Shown in pieces: positions 56,352 through 64,000 of a DNA stretch of 64,000 nt. The notes under the pieces are model-generated. The model saw only the letters and a list, made by a program, of their open reading frames with translations, was not told the origin of the DNA and made no database searches. The translations under genes were made by a program, and so were the position numbers. The stretch's first letter is position 1; each line of letters begins with the position of its first letter. This DNA is from Diphasiastrum complanatum (Eukaryota > Streptophyta > Lycopodiopsida > Lycopodiales > Lycopodiaceae): positions 42,621,723-42,685,722 of the forward strand of contig CM055095.1 of NCBI GenBank assembly GCA_029204225.1, read 5' to 3'.

Positions 56352-56430
56352 AATAATCGTCCTCTCTACAGATTGTCTCCTCTTTGTGCTAATCTTCAAA
56401 ATGTCGAGGATTTCTTTCAAAATGTCGGGT
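56352..56430 (+). pseudogene. Gene 3 exon fragment beside gene 1 copy B
   Basis: Reads RPLYRLSPLCANLQNVEDFF then QNVG before GTAAACCTCAAG. The exon and its splice donor match 22866-22945 of gene 3 copy C, with the same GTAAACCTCAAG. The rest of gene 3 is absent here. Confidence 0.6.
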
Positions 56431-56445
56431 AAACCTCAAGATTTA

Positions 56446-56685
56446 TTTTGTTTTAGTTCTTGAGGGCATACACAGTTTATAGGTACGAAAACAACTATCC
56501 CAAGAGTATCCTCATATTCCTTCTTTCTGAACCATTAGTGCCATTAACATGAAAAAAAAGTAACCATTTTTCAATTTGGAAATTTTGCCCAATCACAAAA
56601 ACATTTATTTAAAAAATATCCATTTTGACCAAAAAAATCAATACACCATGTCCAAAAAAATAATTATTTTAAATGTCTAGCATAT
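56446..56685. other. Spacer between gene 3 fragment and gene 1 copy B
   Basis: AT-rich with several A-runs; nothing recognised. Confidence 0.5.
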
Positions 56686-58200
56686 AACAATTCTAACAAT
56701 TTATTTATTGATATTAATCAGCTACTAACATCCATCATAAATTTTTGTGGTATTACAATCGAGAATGTCAATAACAAGTTGATAGTTGTTCTCAAGTTAG
56801 ATGAGTTTAAAATTATAAAAGGACAGAAAATGGAGAGAGTCAGTCTTACGATCATGAATGGAGCACTTTCAAATTCAGAAGACTCAGAAGGCCTCAACTT
56901 CAATTTTCAATCAGAAAATGATATCTGGTGGTTGGCAGCATTTCAGGTATAGCAGTTCCTTCGCGTAATCAATAGGAATAATCATGTTAATATGGGTTCC
57001 ATTTGGCAAATCTTCTATGTGTTAATATTATGAGGCTAAATCACATTTTTTTTTTCTCTTATAGGTGATGAAAGAAGACCATGACATTCTCTCATGGATA
57101 TTTAATAGAACGTCATATTCTGCCACCATAAAAAAACACATGGAGGGAGTTCCACTCAATATTCCTGGAATTGGCACTTTCAACACAGAATGACATTTAG
57201 CAGGAGATCTGAAGACATTAAAATGTATGTTCAATATATCCCATGGCACTAACTCTAGATACCCTTGTTTGTACTGCATGAAGACAACAAAAGACATGAC
57301 AAGGAGTACAAGAATATCAAGAAATCGAGAAGATCCTAATTGGAAACCTGTACTACCAGTTTCTCTTGAGAATGTTCATAATTGTACATTGCATGCAGAG
57401 GTGCGTATAATAGAAACAAAGTATATCTTTACATCTTGTTTGCATGGAATTTCGAACCAGAGGCATCTGTGAAGGAAGCTATTTTCAGATTAGAGGATGT
57501 GTTGTCTAAAGCATGCTTACACAGAGGCTATGTTAAAATAAAAAAAGATGACAACCTATCAGGTAAAACTTTCCATGCAAGCCGAGCATTGGAGGATCCA
57601 ATGCTCGAAGATTTTTATCAAATTATTCTGGAAAACAATCCAAGATTCAATACTCATTTTGGAAAGAGATTATAGCTGCAACTCAAGATTTCGAAGAAGA
57701 AGGTTCTACCCGTATACACAAAGTAGAAGTTTGGAAAAAATTAGAGAACATGGTGAAATGCTTGAGAAAATATAAATTTTCAATTACTGATGTACAAATG
57801 ATACATAAAACAACTAGTGAATTTGTGGATGTAGTTCAAAGTGCATGGGGTGTAGATCATATATCACATTATATGGTAAGATTTCGATGTTACACTACTA
57901 TTGACAACTTTGCAAGAATTAGCGGAAGTCCTAGCATATGGTCATCGCAAGGAATGGAAAAATGTCATTGGCAAGCAAGAGAGACATTTCATAAAAATAC
58001 ACAACATGGAGGGACTAGCATAAAGAACGCTATATACTGCAACTTTTCCAATGGTTTTACAAAAGAATCCAAATTCGTCATACAAAATCGACGGATTATA
58101 AAACATTTCAAAATGCATGCAAATTTATACAAGCCAATAGGCAATAGACACAAAATGAGATTTTGTATATTAAATGAAATTTTTTACAAAAAGTACAATT
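56686..58200 (+). pseudogene. Gene 1, copy B: transposase-like gene, broken
   Basis: Aligns with copy A from 18631 on. The intron at 56948-57064 (CAG/GTATAG ... CTTATAG) is kept at the same place. Motifs: KTLKCMFNISHGTNSRYPCL followed by YC, the ENVHNCTLHAEV block, EDFYQIILENNPRFNTHFGK, WSSQGMEKCHWQARETFH and THGGTSIKN-type wording. Lesions mostly differ from those of copy A: HMEGV is intact here but TGA in A; the base lost near 57418 shifts the frame here but not in A; the ENVHNC segment is intact here but deleted in A. The region just before LAGD carries a stop in both copies (TGA at 57191 here, TAA at 19131 in A). The N-terminal coiled-coil exons are missing. Together the two copies show most of the ancestral protein. 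Confidence 0.6.
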
Positions 58201-58204
58201 GACC

Positions 58205-59232
58205 AAAATCTACTCTACTTCCGATACTTTCTCTAATGAAAGTTGCAACTTTGAATCATGCAACAATTTTCTTCTTTCGTATGGATCCAAGAGCTCATAG
58301 TTTTCAGGTTTACTCAGATCAACGTATGCAGCATACAATGCAAAATGAGATGATCCGAACATGGAATTCACTGGTCCATATCCTAAAATTTTAAGTGCAA
58401 TAGTTTTCTTTACAAAAATTATTCTATGCACCTTATTAAAATTATGTCCTCCAAGAAAATGAGACAGTGTCTTGATTGCCACAATCATTGTCTCACCATG
58501 TTGTTGAAACTTTGAATGGGCAACACTTATCTCATTATTCTTTAAGAACTTCGAATTATTCCCAAGTGCATGATCTCTTGAAAATTCTCCAGCAGAAGAT
58601 CTCTACCCTCCTTGACAAATTGCAAAATTATCAAGGAAAATTGTTTTCTAAAATAAAAGACATTTAGGGTAAGCTTCAGTGTATAATCTGACATAACGAA
58701 TCTACTTGTACATAATAAGATACAAAACTTATGCATTCGGCTTTGTCTTCCTTGATTACTGTCTCTCCATCAAAATTATGTCTACCTTTTGATGTCAATA
58801 TAGTTGGTAAATAGACAATTGGTTTTGGAAAACCAAGCTAACTTTGAATTTTAAGAAACTCCTCTTCAGAAGCTAGCAATCTTCTTTATTGCGCATTTCC
58901 TCCACAACCATTTTCAAGCAATCTTTTCTTGAATAAAACTCATCATTATATACATCATCAGCACCAGGGAGAAGATCATCAGCATCATAAGCGATTATAT
59001 CTGAAAATTCATGAAGCTCTTTGCTCCAAATACAAAGAGTCACGACCTTTGTGAAATAAAAAAGATCCAATATATCTGATAGTGTCAAAAAAGTAATATT
59101 ATCTATATTATAAGCAGGCAATGTGATAAGAGATTTATGAGAAAGAGAAAGGATGTTGGTACTTATAGGGCCAATCGTATCAATAAAAAAAGTTTCTATA
59201 TTTATAGTCTTCAACTTTTCAGATTTTGTACC
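58205..59232 (-). pseudogene. Gene 2, copy B: unknown protein, 5' truncated
   Basis: Contains LITLPAYNIDNITFLTLSDI, DIIAYDADDLLPGADD, LSHFLGGHNFNKVHRIIFVK, ILGYGPVNSM and YAAYVDLSKPENYELLDPYE in the same order as copy A. The match to copy A ends at 59232 (21316 in A). In A the gene goes on to an ATG; here it meets the histone H3-like frame. The more complete tail with NYELLDPYERRKLLHDSKLQ is better preserved here. Confidence 0.45.
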
Positions 59233-59256
59233 ACTAGAAGAATGATTATGAGAATG

Positions 59257-59835
59257 ATGGCTAGGACGAGATCCACTGCCCATGCCATTACCTTTGTACA
59301 GCCATCCCATGCCCATATTCCCTTTGGTACTGGACGTAGACGTGGCAAAAAGCAGGTCTGGTTGAAAGAGAAAAGAAGACTCCAAAGATCAATTGAATTG
59401 TTGATCCCTAGAGCTCCTTTCAGCCGATCTGTTAGGATTGTCACCCTGTCACTTGGGCTTGATGTTCGTTTTGCTGTGACAGCCATACAGGCCTTACAGG
59501 GTGCTGCAGAAGACTTTATGTCCCAGTTTTTTGAGGATTCATGTCTTTTGGCCATGCATGGTAAGCACGTTACCATCATGCCTAAAGATTTTGTTATTCT
59601 CAAACGACTTTGGGAACGTTATTCAAATCTTCATGTGGATAACACCAGCACCTCTAGAGACCTGCCTCTGGATAGAACTGACTTGCCAACTACCTCAAGG
59701 AGGAAAAAGAAGCAGGCTGTCCCAAAGAAAGCTGGATCTCGAAGGCCAGCTACTTCTCTTCTTCCTAGAGTTATCCCTGGCAAGAGACCCCGCATTTTTA
59801 TGAGCTCTGAATCAGATGCTGGAGAATTTGATTGA
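59257..59835 (+). CDS. Histone H3-like protein with long C-terminal extension
   Basis: An open frame of 192 codons starts MARTRSTAHA. Residues 40-121 follow the histone H3 fold: RRLQRSIELLIPRAPFSRSV (alpha-N, alpha-1), LGLDVRFAVTAIQALQGAAE (loop 1, alpha-2), FFEDSCLLAMHGKHVTIMPK then DF (alpha-3). Loop 1 has canonical H3 length, not the longer CENH3 form, although AAEDF and KDF recall CENH3. In the tail, Lys 4 and Lys 9 of normal H3 read Arg and Ala. The tail is about 12 residues shorter, and 70 extra residues follow the fold, basic (RRKKKQAVPKKAGSRR) then acidic. Normal H3 ends just after alpha-3. No stop breaks it. It starts 24 bp beyond the gene 2 breakpoint. It may be a chromatin protein carried by a mobile element; an upstream ATG at 59137 is less likely as the start. 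Confidence 0.65.
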   Translation: MARTRSTAHAITFVQPSHAHIPFGTGRRRGKKQVWLKEKRRLQRSIELLIPRAPFSRSVRIVTLSLGLDVRFAVTAIQALQGAAEDFMSQFFEDSCLLAMHGKHVTIMPKDFVILKRLWERYSNLHVDNTSTSRDLPLDRTDLPTTSRRKKKQAVPKKAGSRRPATSLLPRVIPGKRPRIFMSSESDAGEFD

Positions 59836-59875
59836 GACCCAGAATCATCCTTTTCTCCTCTTGTTATTCATGTAG

Positions 59876-60337
59876 TTCTTCAGAAGGCTTCTTCATGAAG
59901 CCCAAGAGGAGCTTAATAAAATAACTGAAAAATCTATAAATATTGTGTCTACATCCCTTTCTCTCCCTGTACATAATCTTTTTGTTAGAATTCCATACGA
60001 TCCTAATCAGGTTTATTTTGATTTTGACCATTATAACCAATACGAGGCCTACTTAGCTAATAAAATTGATCAGCTCGACAATTATTTTGATTTCTTTCTT
60101 CTAGATTCAAATAGAAGCTATAGATTAGGTCCCAAATTTTGTGATGTTATTGTAGAAGCTAGCAAAAACTTTTTGCAACATAGTATTAGTTCTGATTCTC
60201 CGAGTGTAGTTTTTGTTGTCAGCCCATTTTTTATGGGAGCAGTGAAGGCAAAAGACGTCAATTTTGAAAGGGCTGCATATTTCATCGAATGTAGTCCTGT
60301 GGCGAAATTTTATTTGATTCCATATGAGAATAAATAA
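59876..60337 (+). CDS. Unknown open frame downstream of the H3-like gene
   Basis: After a stop near 59873 the frame is open for about 150 codons: FFRRLLHEAQEELNKITEKS, VHNLFVRIPYDPNQVYFDFD, LDNYFDFFLLDSNRSYRLGP, VVFVVSPFFMGAVKAKDVNF, FIECSPVAKFYLIPYENK, then stop. There is no good ATG at its start, so it may be a downstream exon or the shifted end of the H3-like protein. Aromatic and acidic residues dominate. No family recognised. It runs 40 bp after the H3-like stop on the same strand. Confidence 0.4.
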   Translation, partial: FFRRLLHEAQEELNKITEKSINIVSTSLSLPVHNLFVRIPYDPNQVYFDFDHYNQYEAYLANKIDQLDNYFDFFLLDSNRSYRLGPKFCDVIVEASKNFLQHSISSDSPSVVFVVSPFFMGAVKAKDVNFERAAYFIECSPVAKFYLIPYENK

Positions 60338-60399
60338 GGATTGCTAGTTTGTTTTTGTTGCTTTAATTTGGATGATTACTCCTGTTCAAATGGATTACT

Positions 60400-61250
60400 A
60401 TTCATAAAGAATCGAGTATTTATAGTTACTTACAAGTTTACCATTGAAAATGAATCTGAAGTCTAAAAGTATATCATCTTGTAGGAGCAATAGTTCCCGC
60501 CTGATGTAATTTAGACTCCAATCTTCTTCGACCTCAACACATGTCAAAACTGTATCATTGTATATGATTTCAAAATTTTTTCATTCTAAATGTCCATTGG
60601 CTTCCAAGTCTTGATCGAGTGGCACCCATTTACCTTTATTTTTTTTCCATTTTTGATAATGGAAGCATATGCTCAACATTTGTTTTTGAATTTGATAACA
60701 AAAGCACATGGAAGACATTTTAATTTTGTATTCTATTTCTCCATCTAATCTTTTGTCCCAGCCTTCATCCATAAGGTCAAATAATAAACTATTTGATAAA
60801 TTTTTGCATACAAACATCGTTGGGGTTTTGTGTACATTGACACGAAAAAAGAAATCCACAAATATATTCAGAGAAATAAACCAACTCAATCTAACTGTTT
60901 TTTATTCTGTGCTTATCTTTAATGAATTTTTTACATCATTATATAGCTTGTAATGAAATGATTTTGAAACTGCAGCATCTGGAGCAACCCATCCATCACT
61001 CCAAAACTAGGTAAGGGAATTGCAAATATTTGTCCAAAACCTCCATTTGTATTAGGAATGTACATCGATTCATAAAAAAAAATCCCACTATCAGCTAGAT
61101 GTTTTGCAGTTCTACCTCTATATTGCAGCTGTCCAATATCAGTGTGAATAACATCTAACACACATGCTCGAGATCCACTAGGCTCCCATTCATTTATGTT
61201 GGATGGATATAATTCTGCAAGAGAAAAATGATCAGATTGGCAAGTTTACT
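60400..61250 (-). pseudogene. Unknown exons, minus strand
   Basis: After a TTTCTCTTGCAG acceptor near 61224 the reading is ELYPSNINEWEPSGSRACVL, DVIHTDIGQLQYRGRTAKHL, FFYESMYIPNTNGGFGQIFA. Further down come VNVHKTPTMFVCKNLSNSLL, DKRLDGEIEYKIKMSSMCFC and, after a stop, DWSLNYIRRELLLLQDDILL then DFRFIFNGKL, which has the feel of a ubiquitin-like strand-helix end. It converges on the unknown frame ending at 60337. Not recognised. Confidence 0.3.
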
Positions 61251-61259
61251 AGTAGATAT

Positions 61260-62330
61260 TAGTGAATGACAAAAATCAAAATATCCTTTACTATATTCGA
61301 CAAGAATCCTTGAATCGAATAAAGAATACTTCTATTTAATAACAATACCCTTCCATCAGTTCTACAAAATTCAACTTTAACAAGAATTTTACTCAAAGCC
61401 TATAGTTGCCATTCTTTAATGATCAAAATCATTGAGAATGAACTGGCAACCTCATTGATTGAAAGTCAAAACATTATGGATCCAAAATCCGTAAACACAA
61501 TTTATCTCCTTTCATTGGGAGTATTCTTACTCCAGAGTTAAGATTGTTAACTCTCTCTCTCTCTCTCGTTTTCTCTCACCTTGTGATGCATCACAGGATT
61601 ATATACCTCATCTCTCTCTCTAAAACTTATCTTTGTACAAGCCTTTAAAAGCACATTCTCTCTAAAATCAAGGTGTGAGATTTTTAAGCCCACTACTTTT
61701 CAAGTACCCTTCAAATGCATTTTAGGGCTAACAAGAAGTTCCAAAACGCATTTTCTCTAGCATAGCAAAACATTCTTCTCTCTTTCACTCAGTCACTCTC
61801 TCTCTCGGTCTATCTCTCACACACACCTGAGTTATGTTTTAGCGCTTGTCATCGTTTTCTACATAAGGAAGCTACTGATGATGACATGGGTGAACAGGCA
61901 GGGACTCTACCGCAAGAGCAACAATCAGGTTAAAATTTATCTTTTATTCTTTGTACATTTTTAGAGTAACATCATTTGAACGGAAAGATAGAGCGGAGAA
62001 GAAGTATTTCGCTAATAGTTTAGCGATGACCATCACTGGGCGCCATTGATTACAAGGAAAGAGAGATAAAAACCTTGAATGATTAAACTTTGTCGTAGCG
62101 TCATCAGAGGTGTCATATTTATGTTTGAAAAATTAAATGTTTGTGAAGCGGATGTTGCTACAGCGTCAATAGATAGTGGTTGTAAATCTTGACAAAAGTG
62201 CAATCTATGTGTAAACAGGGGGTGGTACTGCAGGTCTCTTGCAGTTCAAGAAGAAGTTCGTCGTAGTTCCTTTCGAAATTGTAAAGCCCATGAGAACTTT
62301 GAACCGAGGATACTTCCATCAACAAAATTA
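61260..62330. other. No recognised gene; CT-rich runs
   Basis: CT-type microsatellites lie near 61553-61568, 61611-61622 and 61796-61806. No coding region is supported. Confidence 0.5.
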
Positions 62331-62338
62331 ACGTACTA

Positions 62339-62430
62339 CATTTAGGGGCCGTGGGGGCCCTAAATGAAATTGAGGCTCGCCCTCCCGGGCTCGCCTAAAT
62401 TTCATTTAGGGCCCCTCACGGCCCTGAATG
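62339..62430. repeat. GC-rich 33-bp inverted repeat
   Basis: Arms 62339-62371 and 62398-62430 (CATTTAGGGGCCGTG... and ...CACGGCCCTGAATG) pair with one mismatch and a one-base shift in the G run. The 26-bp spacer has its own GGCTCGCC/GGGCTCGCC repeat. It is much more GC-rich than the surroundings. Confidence 0.9.
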
Positions 62431-62840
62431 TGGCGTTATTAGCCACTCTCCCTCCCTTCATTGCCATTCAATATTTTTATCTGTTCTACTCTGCCCGTCC
62501 TTTCCATTCTCTCATGATAAAATGCTATCGTTCTCGTTCTCGTCCTAGACAGAGAAAGTGGAATGGTAACAGGATGCCGTAAGCGGAGAGTTATCATCTT
62601 ACTCTTGCCTTTCTTTGTTATTACTACCGGATACTACTCGGTTTTTGTACTGCTAGTCTAATTTTGTTTCCAGGAAGCCAGATCTTATTACAGCTATGTT
62701 GTCTCAATCTTGTGCTTGGGTTACTCCATTTCATATTCTTTTGTAGACCAGCATCTGATCCACCGTTGCTCCACCGTTGCTGGTTGTAAAATCACGAGTA
62801 GCAGGAGGTCGATGGGTATCTCGCCAATTGCTCTGATTTA

Positions 62841-63225
62841 TTAGAGTTTGATTGCTGCTATTGGAGCTGGCTGATAGCTATGATTTCTGAGAGTTTGATT
62901 GCTTGCATCTCTGGCTGCTTGATTGCTCTGATCTCTGCGAGTTTGATTGCTACGATGTGTGGCTGGCTGATTGCTTTGATTTCTGAGAGTTCGATTGCTG
63001 CGACCTGTAGTTGGCCGCTGATTTCTCTGATTTCTTAGATCAGTCTGATCTATCTTGCGATGTGGGTTCAGGAAGTCATCCGACCATGAGGACTCCTGCT
63101 GCACCTGCAGTGGGTTTGCCAGCTCTGGAACTTGCCATGCTGTCGATGATTCTCAGGCTTTCCTCAACACGCCTGTGAGTTTCAGTAGCGAAGGGCGCCC
63201 TTCAGCCTCACTACTAAGAATCATC
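62841..63225 (-). pseudogene. Reading frame over a 48-bp minisatellite
   Basis: On the minus strand a frame reads LRMILSSEAEGRPSLLKLTG, a stop, then VPELANPLQVQQESSWSDDF and a tandem repeat of about 16 residues rich in Asn, Gln, Arg and Ser (NRTLRNQSNQPA, NQTRRDQSNQAA, NQTLRNHSYQPA). DNA units start at 62844, 62891, 62939 and 62987. The non-repeat part looks like a former protein; I do not recognise it. Confidence 0.4.
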
Positions 63226-63239
63226 CGAAGCGCATAATG

Positions 63240-64000
63240 GCATATTAAGCGTCCTCTTTTTATAAAGGAAAATCACAAGTGGCTAATAACGATCACATTG
63301 CGAGCAAGCCACCAATATCAACCCCAACCATACTCCATCCAGACAACATTAAAACAACCTAATTTGATCGTGGGGTGGGATACTTTGGGCTGCCCATTGT
63401 TCATAGCGTAATGATCAAAACCACAGGGGGAGGTTCTATCAAAGTGATTAGATCGGAAGGTGCCGTCAAAAGCGTAGATTAAGATCGATAAAATCTAAGA
63501 GGGATCATTCTCAGAATTTGTAGAGTAAATCTATGTGATTCAGCTACATACTTTCGTTTGGCATGTTTGTTACCAAAGCTTTTGTCTCCACGTTGGCTTA
63601 GTGTTTGGATTAACTTTTCTTTGCGCCCAACAAAATTTTCCTCCCTACTCTTTTACTATTGTCATTCCAGAACGACTGGGATTAACAGTGCCAGAATGTC
63701 ATATTTTCTGGAGAAAGCCCGTTACACATCAATATGTTTTGTTATTGTTTTGGACAAGCTGTTGGTTAGGGAAAAACATAGTTGCAACAACCTTGTGAAA
63801 CATCAGTAGCGTTGGATCAGAACGTAAGAGAATGCGATCCAAATTCCATCAATGATGTGAATCTAAAGTAGACGTTTGATGTGTCTCGCATTCTGTTGAA
63901 TGGGTTTGCATTTTTTATGTTCACTCAACCCATTGTTTGTGGCTTTACACTTATAACATAAGTACCCATTGCAGTGTTTCATTTTGATGTGTCTACCGCA
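63240..64000. other. No recognised feature
   Basis: Only short frames; none has recognisable motifs. Confidence 0.5.

Noticed and set aside
59211-59603. Minus-strand frame of 130 codons under the H3-like gene
   Set aside because: Antisense shadow of the H3-like frame.
59257-59835. H3-like frame as the centromeric CENH3 gene
   Set aside because: AAEDF and KDF recall CENH3, but loop 1 has canonical H3 length and the long C-terminal extension fits neither; it also lacks introns typical of plant CENH3 genes.

Overview
This window looks like transposon-rich, AT-rich nuclear DNA of a land plant. The evidence is the density of decayed Ty1/copia and Ty3/gypsy elements with TG...CA LTRs and primer sites matching plant initiator-tRNA-Met, spliced GT-AG genes, GA/CT microsatellites, tRNA-like repeats, and exons of a PEBP (FT/MFT-type) gene. 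I cannot name the species. The unusual gene content hints at a lineage outside the well-annotated flowering plants, but that is inference. I see no intact single-copy host gene; nearly every coding stretch carries stops or frameshifts.

Layout. 1-1.0 kb: minus-strand copy of a spliced repeat gene ('gene 3'). 1.9-2.5 kb: array of short GTCGGAT-type motifs. 3.1-10.6 kb: copia LTRs and gag/RNase H remnants, a 323-bp tandem duplication, and a solo LTR with perfect 5-bp target duplication. 10.9-12.9 kb: broken plant transposase-like gene with a partial inverted copy. 13.4-15.6 kb: minus-strand gypsy remnant. 16.7-25.3 kb: the most unusual block, with gene 1 (+, transposase-like), convergent gene 2 (-, unknown), an array of 19-bp palindromes, then gene 3 (+), which carries a beta-class DNA methyltransferase domain. 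26.5-28.6 kb: inverted partial copy of gene 3 with a second palindrome array. 28.9-33.8 kb: unit bounded by 35-bp terminal inverted repeats that contains PEBP exons. 33.8-35.2 kb: tRNA-like (SINE-like) repeats. 37.3-40.7 kb: small chromodomain gypsy element with both LTRs and target duplication, inside an older LTR element. 42.5-46.3 kb: copia fragments and a 48-bp hairpin. 47-48.7 kb: decayed unknown coding. 48.9-56.3 kb: plus-strand gypsy element split by a minus-strand gypsy without a chromodomain. 56.35-59.2 kb: second copy of genes 1 and 2, preceded by a gene 3 exon. 59.26-60.34 kb: an uninterrupted histone H3-like reading frame and a second frame. 60.4-64 kb: unknown exons, a GC-rich hairpin and a 48-bp minisatellite.

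Best candidate for something undescribed. Genes 1, 2 and 3 occur together twice (16.7-25.3 kb and 56.35-59.2 kb), and copies keep their introns, so they spread as DNA rather than through processed RNA. Gene 1 resembles a transposase and gene 3 is a bacterial-type amino-methyltransferase. The gap between divergent genes 2 and 3 is filled with the palindrome ACCTATGCTNAGCATAGGT, whose core GCTNAGC is the kind of sequence a DNA methyltransferase could recognise. A histone H3-like frame lies where gene 2 is broken in the second copy. My working idea is a large plant DNA transposon that carries its own DNA methyltransferase and cognate palindrome array. All copies here are broken, so this rests on motif reading and arrangement.
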